Source: Glandiceps talaboti
Lineage: Eukaryota; Hemichordata; Enteropneusta; Spengelidae
Assembly (NCBI RefSeq): GCF_964340395.1
Contig: NC_135562.1
Coordinates: forward strand, 19,715,626-19,779,625
Reading direction: 5' to 3'
Length of the DNA stretch: 64,000 nt
Part shown: piece by piece, positions 40,935 to 55,100 of the stretch
How the letters are laid out: each line of letters starts with the position of its first letter
Numbering within the stretch: the first letter of the stretch is position 1
Notes under the pieces: model-generated
What the model saw: only the letters and a program-made list of their open reading frames with translations
Database searches by the model: none
Told to the model about the DNA's origin: nothing
Position numbers and translations under genes: made by a program

Positions 40935-43900
40935 CAGACTCCTTGTAATGTACACATACTGCTTATTGGCTGACTGACAAGTGACTGACTGACTGACTGC
41001 TTCAGTTGTACTACAACATTTCTGACTGACTGACTGACTGACTGACTGACTGACTGACTGACTGACTAGTGACTGCCAGATTCCTTGTAATGTACATGTA
41101 CTGCTTGATGGCGACTGACAGGTGACTGACTGACTGACTGCTTCAGGTGTACTACAACATTTCTGACTGACTGACTAGTGACTGACAGACTCCTTGTGAT
41201 GTACATGTACTACTTGGTGGCTGACTGACTTCTTCCGTTGTACTACTGACTGACTGACTGACTGACTGACTGACTGACTGACTGACTTGTGACTGACAGA
41301 CTCCTTTTAATGTATATGTACTACATGGTGGCTGACTGACTTCTTCAGTTGTACTACTGACTGACTGACTGACTGACTGCTGACTGACTAACTGACTGAC
41401 TGACTTGTAATGTACATGTACTACTTGATGGCTGACTGACAGGTGTCTGACTGACTATATCAGTTGTACTACAACAATTTTGATTGACTGACTAGTGACT
41501 GACAGACTCCTTGTAATGTACACATACTGCATAATGGTTGAATGACAAGTGACTGACTGACTGACTGACTGACTGACTGCTTCAGTTGTACTACAACATT
41601 TCTGACTCACTGACTAGTGACTGACATATTCCTTGTAATGTACATGTACTGCTTGATGGCTGCCTGACAGGTGACTGACAGGTGACTGACTGACTGACTG
41701 CTTTAGTTGTACTACAACATTTCTGACTGACTGGCTAGTGTCTGACAGACTCCTTGTAATTATATGTACTAATTGGTGGCTGGGTGACTGACAGGTGACT
41801 GACTGACTGACTGTTTCAGTTATTATACAACATTTCTGACTGATCGACTAAGGACTGACAGACTCCTTAGAATGTACATGTACTACTTGGCGGCTGACTG
41901 ACTTCTTCAGTTGTACTACTGACTGACTGACTGACTGACTGACTGACTTACTTGTGACTAACAGACTCCTTGTAATGTACATGTACTACTTGGTGGCTGA
42001 CTGACTTCTTCAGTTGTACAGCAACATTTCTGACTGCCTGACTTAATGAATGACTGACTGGGGACTGACTGACTCCTTGTAATGTACACGTACAGCTTAA
42101 TAGCTGACTGACAGGTGACTGGCTGACTGCTTCAGTTGCACTACACCATTTCTGACTAACTGACTACTGACTGACTGACTGACTGTCTGACTGACTGACT
42201 GGTGACTGACAGACTCCTTGTAATGTACATGTACTACCTGATGGCTGAGTGACAGGTGAGTGACTGACTGCTTCAGTTGCGCTACAACATTTCTGACTGA
42301 CTGACTGACTGACTGACTGACTGACTAGTGACTGCCAGATTCCTTGTAATGTACATCTACTAATTTGATGGCTGACTTACAGGTGACTAACTGTCTGCTT
42401 CAGTTGTACTACAACATTTCTGACTGACTGACTGACTGACTGACTGACTGACTAGTGACTGCCAGATTCCTTGTAATGTACATGTACTGCTTGGTGGCCG
42501 ACTGACAGGTGACTGACTGACTGACTGCTTCAGTTGTACTACAACATTTCTGACTGACTGACTAGTGACTGACTAGTGACTGACAGACTCTTTGTAATTT
42601 ACATATACTACTTGATGGCTGGGTGACTGACAGGTGACCGACTGACTGACTGCTTCAGTTGTACTACAATATTTCTGACTGAACGACTAGGGACTGACAG
42701 ACTCCTTGTAATGTACATGTACTACTTGGTGGCTGACTGACTTCTTCAGTTGTATGACTGACTGACTGACTGACTGACTGACTGGTGACTGACAGACTCC
42801 TTGTAATGTATATGTACTACTTTGATGGCTGACTGACAGGTGACTGACTGACTGACTGCTTCAGTTGAACTACAACATTTCTGACTGACTGACTGTCTTG
42901 TGACTGACTGGGGACTGACTGACTCCTTGTAATGTACACGTACAGCTTAATGACTGACTGACAGGTGACTGGCTGACTGCTTCAGTTGTACTACAACATT
43001 TCTGACTGACTGACACTGACTGACTAGTGACTGACAGCCTCCTTGTAATGTACATCTGTCATCTACTAATTTGATGGCTGACTGACAGGTGACTGACTGT
43101 CTGCTTCAGTTGTACTACAACATTTCTGACTGACTGACTGACTCGTGACTGACAGATTCCTTAAAATGTACATGCACTAATTTATGGCTGACGGATAGGT
43201 GACTGACTGTCTGCTTCAGTTGTACTACAACATTTCTGACTGACTGGCTATTGACTGACAGACTCCTTGTAATGTACATATACTACTTGATGGCTGACTG
43301 ACAGGTGACTGACTGACTGATTGCTTCAGTTGGACAACAACATTTCTGACTGACTGACTGACTGACTGACTGACTGACTGACTGACTTGTGACTGACAAA
43401 CTCCTTGTAATGTACATGTACTACATGATGGCTGACTGACAGGTGACTGACTGACTGCTTCAGTTGTACTACTGACTGACTGACTGACTGCTGACTGACT
43501 GACTGACTAACTGACTGACTGACTTGTAATGTACATGTACTACTTTATGGCTGACTGACAGGTGTCTGACTGACTATATCAGTTGTACTACAACATTTTT
43601 GATTGACTGACTAGTGACTGACAGACTCCTTGTAATGTACACATACTGCTTAATGGCTGACTGACAAGTGACTGACTGACTGACTGACTGACTGACTGAC
43701 TGCTTCAGTTGTACTACAACATTTCTGACTGAATGACTAGTGACTGACATATTCCTTGTAATGTACATGTACTGCTTGATGGCTGCCTGACAGGTGACTG
43801 ACTGACTGACTGCTTCAGTTGTACTACAACATTTCTGACTGACTGACTAGTGACTGACAGACTCCTTGTAATTACATGTACTAATTGATGGCTGGGTGAC
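40935..43900 (-). repeat. Segmental duplication, copy 1
   Basis: Matches 44972-48170 nearly base for base, in the same orientation. Shared rare features are TGCTTATTGGC (40961/44998), ACAACAATTTTGATTG, CAGTTGCGCTACAAC, ATGCACTAAT followed by TATGGCTGACGGATAGG, and TTGGACAACAACATTTC. The offset is about 4037 bp at the left and 4273 bp at the right because copy 2 has extra monomers. Confidence 0.85.
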
Positions 43901-44971
43901 TGACAGGTGACTGACTGACTGACTGACTGCTTCAGTTGTACTACACCATTTCTGACTAACTGACTACTGACTGACTGACTGACTGTCTGACTGACTGACT
44001 GTCTGTCTGACTGACTGACTGACTGACTGACTGACTGACTAACTAGTGACTGACAGACTCCTTGTAATGTACATGTAACTACCTGATGGCTGAGTGACAG
44101 GTGAGTGACTGACTGCTTCAGTTGTACTACAACATTTCTGACTGACTGACACTGACTGACTTGTGACTGACAGACTCCTTGTAATGTACATCTAATAATT
44201 TGATGGCTGACTTACAGGTGACTGACTGTCTGCTTCAGTTGTACTACAACATTTCTGACTGACTGACTGACTAGTGACTGCCAGATTCCTTGTAATGTAC
44301 ATGTACTGCTTGGTGGCCGACTGACAGGTGACTGACTGACTGACTGCTTCAGTTGTACTACAACATTTCTGACTGACTGACTTGTGACTTACTAGTGACT
44401 GACAGACTCCTTGTAATTTACATATACTACTTGATGGCTGGGTGACTGACAGGTGACTGACTGACTGACTGCTTCAGTTGTACTACAATATTTCTGACTG
44501 ATCGACTAGGGACTGACAGACTCCTTGTAATGTACATGTACTACTTGATGGCTGACTGACAGGTGACTGACTGACTATTTCAGTTGCACTACAAAATTTT
44601 TGACTGACTGACTAGTGACTGACAGACTCCTTGTAATGTACACATACTGCTTAATGGCTGACTGACAGGTTACTGACTGACTGACTGCTTCAGTTGTACT
44701 ACAACATTTCTGACTGACTGACACTGACTGACTTGTGACTGACAGACTCCTTGTAATGTACATCTAATAATTTGATGGCTGACTTACAGGTGACTGACTG
44801 TCTGCTTCAGTTGTACTACAACATTTCTGACTGACTGACTGACTGACTAGTGACTGACAGACTCCTTGTAATTTACATATACTACTTGATGGCTGGGTGA
44901 CTGACAGGTGACTGACTGACTGACTGCTTCAGTTGTACTACAATATTTCTGACTGATCGACTAGGGACTGA

Positions 44972-47900
44972 CAGACTCCTTGTAATGTACACATACTGCT
45001 TATTGGCTGACTGACAAGTGACTGACTGACTGACTGCTTCAGTTGTACTACAACATTTCTGACTGACTGACTGACTGATTGACTGACTGACTGACTGACT
45101 GACTAGTGACTGCCAGATTCCTTGTAATGTACATGTACTGCTTGATGGCGACTGACAGGTGACTGACTGACTGACTGCTTCAGGTGTACTACAACATTTC
45201 TGACTGACTGACTAGTGACTGACAGACTCCTTGTGATGTACATGTACTACTTGGTGGCTGACTGACTTCTTCCGTTGTACTACTGACTGACTGACTGACT
45301 GACTGACTGACTGACTGACTTGTGACTGACAGACTCCTTTTAATGTATATGTACTACATGGTGGCTGACTGACTTCTTCAGTTGTACTACTGACTGACTG
45401 ACTGACTGACTGCTGACTGACTAACTGACTGACTGACTTGTAATGTACATGTACTACTTGATGGCTGACTGACAGGTGTCTGACTGACTATATCAGTTGT
45501 ACTACAACAATTTTGATTGACTGACTAGTGACTGACAGACTCCTTGTAATGTACACATACTGCATAATGGTTGAATGACAAGTGACTGACTGACTGACTG
45601 ACTGACTGACTGCTTCAGTTGTACTACAACATTTCTGACTCACTGACTAGTGACTGACATATTCCTTGTAATGTACATGTACTGCTTGATGGCTGCCTGA
45701 CAGGTGACTGACAGGTGACTGACTGACTGACTGCTTTAGTTGTACTACAACATTTCTGACTGACTGGCTAGTGTCTGACAGACTCCTTGTAATTATATGT
45801 ACTAATTGGTGGCTGGGTGACTGACAGGTGACTGACTGACTGACTGTTTCAGTTATTATACAACATTTCTGACTGATCGACTAAGGACTGACAGACTCCT
45901 TAGAATGTACATGTACTACTTGGCGGCTGACTGACTTCTTCAGTTGTACTACTGACTGACTGACTGACTGACTGACTGACTTACTTGTGACTAACAGACT
46001 CCTTGTAATGTACATGTACTACTTGGTGGCTGACTGACTTCTTCAGTTGTACAGCAACATTTCTGACTGCCTGACTTAATGAATGACTGACTGGGGACTG
46101 ACTGACTCCTTGTAATGTACACGTACAGCTTAATAGCTGACTGACAGGTGACTGGCTGACTGCTTCAGTTGCACTACACCATTTCTGACTAACTGACTAC
46201 TGACTGACTGACTGACTGTCTGACTGACTGACTGGTGACTGACAGACTCCTTGTAATGTACATGTACTACCTGATGGCTGAGTGACAGGTGAGTGACTGA
46301 CTGCTTCAGTTGCGCTACAACATTTCTGACTGACTGACTGACTGACTGACTGACTAGTGACTGACAGACTCCTTGTAATGTTCATGTACTACTTGATGGC
46401 TGACTGACAGGTGACTGACTGACTTTCAGTTGCACTACAACATTTTTGACTGACTGACTTGTGACTGACAGACTCCTTGTAATGTACACATACTGCTTAA
46501 TGGCTGACTGACAGGTTACTGACTGACTGACTACTTCAGTTGTACTACAACATTTCTGACTGACTGACACTGACTGACTTGTGACTGACAGACTCCTTGT
46601 AATGTACATCTACTAATTTGATGGCTGACTTACAGGTGACTGACTGTCTGCTTCAGTTGTACTACAACATTTCTGACTGACTGACTGACTGACTGACTGA
46701 CTGACTAGTGACTGCCAGATTCCTTGTAATGTACATGTACTGCTTGGTGGCCGACTGACAGGTGACTGACTGACTGACTGCTTCAGTTGTACTACAACAT
46801 TTCTGACTGACTGACTAGTGACTGACTAGTGACTGACAGACTCTTTGTAATTTACATATACTACTTGATGGCTGGGTGACTGACAGGTGACCGACTGACT
46901 GACTGCTTCAGTTGTACTACAATATTTCTGACTGAACGACTAGGGACTGACAGACTCCTTGTAATGTACATGTACTACTTGGTGGCTGACTGACTTCTTC
47001 AGTTGTATGACTGACTGACTGACTGACTGACTGACTGGTGACTGACAGACTCCTTGTAATGTATATGTACCACTTTGATGGCTGACTGACAGGTGACTGA
47101 CTGACTGACTGCTTCAGTTGAACTACAACATTTCTGACTGACTGACTGTCTTGTGACTGACTGGGGACTGACTGACTCCTTGTAATGTACACGTACAGCT
47201 TAATGACTGACTGACAGGTGACTGGCTGACTGCTTCAGTTGTACTACAACATTTCTGACTGACTGACACTGACTGACTAGTGACTGACAGCCTCCTTGTA
47301 ATGTACATCTGTCATCTACTAATTTGATGGCTGACTGACAGGTGACTGACTGTCTGCTTCAGTTGTACTACAACATTTCTGACTGACTGACTGACTCGTG
47401 ACTGACAGATTCCTTAAAATGTACATGCACTAATGTATGGCTGACGGATAGGTGACTGACTGTCTGCTTCAGTTGTACTACAACATTTCTGACTGACTGG
47501 CTATTGACTGACAGACTCCTTGTAATGTACATATACTACTTGATGGCTGACTGACAGGTGACTGACTGACTGATTGCTTCAGTTGGACAACAACATTTCT
47601 GACTGACTGACTGACTGACTGACTGACTGACTGACTGACTGACTGACTGACTGACTGACTTGTGACTGACAAACTCCTTGTAATGTACATGTACTACATG
47701 ATGGCTGACTGACAGGTGACTGACTGACTGCTTCAGTTGTACTACTGACTGACTGACTGACTGCTGACTGACTGACTGACTAACTGACTGACTGACTTGT
47801 AATGTACATGTACTACTTTATGGCTGACTGACAGGTGTCTGACTGACTATATCAGTTGTACTACAACATTTTTGATTGACTGACTAGTGACTGACAGACT

Positions 47901-48170
47901 CCTTGTAATGTACACATACTGCTTAATGGCTGACTGACCAGTGACTGACTGACTGACTGACTGACTGACTGACTGCTTCAGTTGTACTACAACATTTCTG
48001 ACTGAATGACTAGTGACTGACATATTCCTTGTAATGTACATGTACTGCTTGATGGCTGCCTGACAGGTGACTGACTGACTGACTGCTTCAGTTGTACTAC
48101 AACATTTCTGACTGACTGACTAGTGACTGACAGACTCCTTGTAATTACATGTACTAATTGATGGCTGGAT
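44972..48170 (-). repeat. Segmental duplication, copy 2
   Basis: Second copy of the 40935-43900 segment. It has about 220 bp of extra monomers near 46350-46640 and a GACT tract five units longer (60 bp at 47601-47660 against 40 bp at 43348-43387). Outside these the two copies differ by isolated substitutions such as ATTTATGG/ATGTATGG. Confidence 0.85.
47601..47660 (-). repeat. Pure (GACT)15 tract
   Basis: Sixty uninterrupted bases, among the longest pure tetranucleotide tracts in the window. The matching site in the duplicate segment (43348-43387) has ten units, showing direct length change between near-identical copies. Confidence 0.9.
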
Positions 48171-48184
48171 GACTGACAGGTGAC

Positions 48185-49120
48185 TGACTGACTATTTCAG
48201 TTGCACTACAACATTTTTGACTGACTGACTAGTGACTGACAGACTCCTTGTAATGTACACATACTGCTTAATGGCTGACTGACAGGTTACTGACTGACTG
48301 ACTGCTTCAGTTGTACTACAACATTTCTGACTGACTGACACTGACTGACTTGTGACTGACAGACTCCTTGTAATGTACATCTAATAATTTGATGGCTGAC
48401 TTACAGGTGACTGACTGTCTGCTTCAGTTGTACTACAACATTTCTGACTGACTGACTGACTAGTGACTGCCAGATTCCTTGTAATGTACATGTACTGCTT
48501 GGTGGCTGACTGACAGGTGACTGACTGACTGACTGCTTCAGTTGTACTACAACATTTCTGACTGACTGACTTGTGACTGACTAGTGACTGACAGACTCCT
48601 TGTAATTTACATATACTACTTGATGGCTGGGTGACTGACAGGTGACTGACTGACTGACTATTTCAGTTGCACTACAAAATTTTTGACTGACTGACTAGTG
48701 ACTGACAGACTCCTTGTAATGTACACATACTGCTTAATGGCTGACTGACAGGTTACTGACTGACTGACTGCTTCAGTTGTACTACAACATTTCTGACTGA
48801 CTGACACTGACTGACTTGTGACTGACAGACTCCTTGTAATGTACATCTAATAATTTGATGGCTGACTTACAGGTGACTGACTGTCTGCTTCAGTTGTACT
48901 ACAACATTTCTGACTGACTGACTGACTGACTGACTGACTGACTGACTAGTGACTGCCAGATTCCTTGTAATGTACATGTACTGCTTGGTGGCCGACTGAC
49001 AGGTGACTGACTGACTGACTGCTTCCGTTGTACTACAACATTTCTGACTGACTGACTTGTGACTGACTAGTGACTGACAGACTCCTTGTAATTTACATAT
49101 ACTACTTGATGGCTGGGTGA
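48185..49120 (-). repeat. Local tandem duplication, ~466-bp unit
   Basis: The block from the TATTTCAGTTGCACTACAA monomer through the ATTTACATATACTACTTG monomer occurs twice, near 48192 and 48658. The offset grows from 466 to about 485 bp through TGAC tract expansion. A related block lies near 44575. Confidence 0.75.
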
Positions 49121-52100
49121 CTGACAGGTGACTGACTGACTGACTGCTTCAGTTGTACTACAATATTTCTGACTGATCGACTAGGGACTGACAGACTCCT
49201 TGTAATGTACATGTACTACTTGATGGCTGACTGACAGCTAGGTGACTGACTGACTATTTCAGTTGTACTACAACATTTTTGATTGACTAACTGGTGACTG
49301 ACAGACTCCTTGTAATGTACACATACTGCTTAATGGCTGACAGACAAGTGACTGACTGACTGACTGACTAGTGACTGCCAGATTCCTTGTAATGTACATG
49401 TACTGCTTGATGGCGACTGACAGGTGACTGACTGACTAACTGACTGCTTCAGGTGTACTACAACATTTCTGACTGACTGACTAGTGACTGACAGACTCCT
49501 TGTATTGTACATGTACTACTTGGTGGCTGACTAACTTCTTCCGTTTAACTACTGACTGACTGACTGACTGACTGACTGACTGACTTGTGACTGACAGACT
49601 CCTTTTAATGTATATGTACTACATGGTGGCTGACTGACTTCTTCAGTTGTACTACTGACTGACTGACTGACTGCTGACTGACTGACTGACTGCTGACTGA
49701 CTAACTGACTGACTGACTGACTGACTTGTAATGTACATGTACTACTTGATGGCTGACTGACAGATGTCTGACTGACTATATCAGTTGTACTACAACATTT
49801 TTGATTGACTGACTAGTGACTGACAGACTCCTTGTAATGTACACATACTGCATAATGGTTGAATGACAAGTGACTGACTGACTGACTGACTGACTGCTTC
49901 AGTTGTACTACAACATTTCTGACTCACTGACTAGTGACTGACATATTCCTTGTAATGTACATGTACTGCTTGATGGCTGCCTGACAGGTGACTGACTGAC
50001 TGACTGCTTCAGTTGTACTACAACATTTCTGACTGATCGACTAGGGACTGACAGACTCCTTTTAATGTATATGTACTACTTGGTGGCTGACTGACTTCTT
50101 TAGTTGTACTACTGACTGACTGACTGACTGACTGACTTGTGACTGACTTACTTGTGACTAACAGACTCCTTGTAATGTACATGTACTACTTGGTGGCTGA
50201 CTGACTTCTTCAGTTGTACAGCAACATTTCTGACTGCCTGACTGAATGAATGACTGACTGGGGACTGACAGACTCCTTGTAATGTACATGTATTACCTGA
50301 TGGCTGAGTGACAGGTGAGTGACTGACTGCTTCAGTTGCGCTACAACATTTCTGACTGACTGACTGACTGACTAGTGACTGACAGACTCCTTGTAATGTA
50401 CATGTACTACTTGATGGCTGACTGACAGGTGACTGACTGACTATTTCAGTTGCACTACAACATTTTTGACTGACTGACTTGTGACTGACAGACTCCTTGT
50501 AATGTACACATACTGCTTAATGGCTGACTGACAGGTTACTGACTGACTGACTACTTCAGCTGTACTACAACATTTCTGACTGACTGACACTGACTGACTT
50601 GTGACTGACAGACTCCTTGTAATGTACATCTACTAATTTGATGGCTGACTTACAGGTGACTGACTGTCTGCTTCAGTTGTACTACAACATTTCTGACTGA
50701 CTGACTGACTGACTGACTGACTGACTAGTGACTGCCAGATTCCTTGTAATGTACATGTACTGCTTGGTGGCCGACTGACAGGTGACTGACTGACTGACTG
50801 CTTCAGTTGTACTACAACATTTCTGACTGACTGACTTGTGACTGACTAGTGACTGACAGACTCCTTGTGATTTACATATACTACTTGATGGCTGGGTGAC
50901 TGACAGGTGACTGACTGACTGACTGCTTCAGTTGTACTACAATATTTCTGACTGATCGACTAGGGACTGACAGACTCCTTGTAATGTACATGTACTACTT
51001 GATGGCTGACTGACAGCTAGGTGACTGACTGACTATTTCAGTTGTACTACAACATTTTTGATTGACTAACTGGTGACTGACAGACTCCTTGTAATGTACA
51101 CATACTGCTTAATGGCTGACAGACAAGTGACTGACTGACTGACTGACTAGTGACTGCCAGATTCCTTGTAATGTACATGTACTGCTTGATGGCGACTGAC
51201 AGGTGACTGACTGACTGACTGACTGCTTCAGGTGTACTACAACATTTCTGACTGACTGACTAGTGACTGACAGACTCCTTGTATTGTACATGTACTACTT
51301 GGTGGCTGACTAACTTCTTCCGTTTAACTACTGACTGACTGACTGACTGACTGACTGACTTGTGACTGACAGACTCCTTTTAATGTATATGTACTACATG
51401 GTGGCTGACTGACTTCTTCAGTTGTACTACTGACTGACTGACTGACTGACTGCTGACTGACTGACTGACTGCTGACTGACTAACTGACTGACTGACTGAC
51501 TGACTTGTAATGTACATGTACTACTTGATGGCTGACTGACAGATGTCTGACTGACTATATCAGTTGTACTACAACATTTTTGATTGACTGACTAGTGACT
51601 GACAGACTCCTTGTAATGTACACATACTGCATAATGGTTGAATGACAAGTGACTGACTGACTGACTGACTGACTGCTTCAGTTGAACTACAACATTTCTG
51701 ACTCACTGACTAGTGACTGACATATTCCTTGTAATGTACATGTACTGCTTGATGGCTGCCTGACAGGTGACTGACTGACTGACTGACTGCTTCAGTTGTA
51801 CTACAACATTTCTGACTGATCGACTAGGGACTGACAGACTCCTTTTAATGTATATGTACTACTGACTGACTGACTGACTTCTTTAGTTGTACTACTGACT
51901 GACTGACTGACTGACTGACTGACTGACTGACTGACTTGTGACTGACTTACTTGTGACTAACAGACTCCTTGTAATGTACATGTACTACTTGGTGGCTGAC
52001 TGACTTCTTCAGTTGTACAGCAACATTTCTGACTGCCTGACTGAATGAATGACTGACTGGGGACTGACAGACTCCTTGTAATGTACATGTATTACCTGAT

Positions 52101-55100
52101 GGCTGAGTGACAGGTGAGTGACTGACTGCTTCAGTTGCGCTACAACATTTCTGACTGACTGACTGACTGACTAGTGACTGACAGACTCCTTGTAATGTAC
52201 ATGTACTACTTGATGGCTGACTGACAGGTGACTGACTGACTATTTCAGTTGCACTACAACATTTTTGACTGACTGACTTGTGACTGACAGACTCCTTGTA
52301 ATGTACACATACTGCTTAATGGCTGACTGACAGGTTACTGACTGACTGACTACTTCAGCTGTACTACAACATTTCTGACTGACTGACACTGACTGACTTG
52401 TGACTGACAGACTCCTTGTAATGTACATCTACTAATTTGATGGCTGACTTACAGGTGACTGACTGTCTGCTTCAGTTGTACTACAACATTTCTGACTGAC
52501 TGACTGACTGACTGACTGACTGACTGACTAGTGACTGCCAGATTCCTTGTAATGTACATGTACTGCTTGGTGGCCGACTGACAGGTGACTGACTGACTGA
52601 CTGCTTCAGTTGTACTACAACATTTCTGACTGACTGACTTGTGACTGACTAGTGACTGACAGACTCCTTGTGATTTACATATACTACTTGATGGCTGGGT
52701 GACTGACAGGTGACTGACTGACTGACTGCTTCAGTTGTACTACAATATTTCTGACTGATCGACTAGGGACTGACAGACTCCTTGTAATGTACATGTACTA
52801 CTTGATGGCTGACTGACAGCTAGGTGACTGACTGACTATTTCAGTTGTACTACAACATTTTTGATTGACTAACTGGTGACTGACAGACTCCTTGTAATGT
52901 ACACATACTGCTTAATGGCTGACAGACAAGTGACTGACTGACTGACTGACTGACTAGTGACTGCCAGATTCCTTGTAATGTACATGTACTGCTTGATGGC
53001 GACTGACAGGTGACTGACTGACTGACTGACTGCTTCAGGTGTACTACAACATTTCTGACTGACTGACTAGTGACTGACAGACTCCTTGTATTGTACATGT
53101 ACTACTTGGTGGCTGACTAACTTCTTCCGTTTAACTACTGACTGACTGACTAACTGACTGACTGACTTGTGACTGACAGACTCCTTTTAATGTATATGTA
53201 CTACATGGTGGCTGACTGACTTCTTCAGTTGTACTACTGACTGACTGACTGACTGACTGCTGACTGACTGACTGACTGCTGACTGACTAACTGACTGACT
53301 GACTGACTGACTTGTAATGTACATGTACTACTTGATGGCTGACTGACAGATGTCTGACTGACTATATCAGTTGTACTACAACATTTTTGATTGACTGACT
53401 AGTGACTGACAGACTCCTTGTAATGTACACATACTGCATAATGGTTGAATGACAAGTGACTGACTGACTGACTGACTGACTGCTTCAGTTGTACTACAAC
53501 ATTTCTGACTCACTGACTAGTGACTGACATATTCCTTGTAATGTACATGTACTGCTTGATGGCTGCCTGACAGGTGACTGACTGACTGACTGACTGCTTC
53601 AGTTGTACTACAACATTTCTGACTGATCGACTAGGGACTGACAGACTCCTTTTAATGTATATGTACTACTGACTGACTGACTGACTGCTGACTGACTGAC
53701 TGACTGCTGACTGACTAACTGACTGACTGACTGACTGACTTGTAATGTACATGTACTACTTGATGGCTGACTGACAGATGTCTGACTGACTATATCAGTT
53801 GTACTACAACATTTTTGATTGACTGACTAGTGACTGACAGACTCCTTGTAATGTACACATACTGCATAATGGTTGAATGACAAGTGACTGACTGACTGAC
53901 TGACTGACTGCTTCAGTTGTACTACAACATTTCTGACTCACTGACTAGTGACTGACATATTCCTTGTAATGTACATGTACTGCTTGATGGCTGCCTGACA
54001 GGTGACTGACTGACTGACTGCTTCAGTTGTACTACAACATTTCTGACTGATCGACTAGGGACTGACAGACTCCTTTTAATGTATATGTACTACTTGGTGG
54101 CTGACTGACTTCTTTAGTTGTACTACTGACTGACTGACTGACTGACTGACTGACTGACTTGTGACTGACTTACTTGTGACTAACAGACTCCTTGTAATGT
54201 ACATGTACTACTTGGTGGCTGACTGACTTCTTCAGTTGTACAGCAACATTTCTGACTGCCTGACTGAATGAATGACTGACTGGGGACTGACAGACTCCTT
54301 GTAATGTACATGTATTACCTGATGGCTGAGTGACAGGTGAGTGACTGACTGCTTCAGTTGCGCTACAACATTTCTGACTGACTGACTGACTGACTAGTGA
54401 CTGACAGACTCCTTGTAATGTACATGTACTACTTGATGGCTGACTGACAGGTGACTGACTGACTATTTCAGTTGCACTACAACATTTTTGACTGACTGAC
54501 TTGTGACTGACAGACTCCTTGTAATGTACACATACTGCTTAATGGCTGACTGACAGGTTACTGACTGACTGACTACTTCAGCTGTACTACAACATTTCTG
54601 ACTGACTGACACTGACTGACTTGTGACTGACAGACTCCTTGTAATGTACATCTACTAATTTGATGGCTGACTTACAGGTGACTGACTGTCTGCTTCAGTT
54701 GTACTACAACATTTCTGACTGACTGACTGACTGACTGACTGACTGACTAGTGACTGCCAGATTCCTTGTAATGTACATGTACTGCTTGGTGGCCGACTGA
54801 CAGGTGACTGACTGACTGACTGCTTCAGTTGTACTACAACATTTCTGACTGACTGACTTGTGACTGACTAGTGACTGACAGACTCCTTGTGATTTACATA
54901 TACTACTTGATGGCTGGGTGACTGACAGGTGACTGACTGACTGACTGCTTCAGTTGTACTACAATATTTCTGACTGATCGACTAGGGACTGACAGACTCC
55001 TTGTAATGTATATGTACTACTTGATGGCTGACTGACAGCTAGGTGACTGACTGACTATTTCAGTTGTACTACAACATTTTTGATTGACTAACTGGTGACT

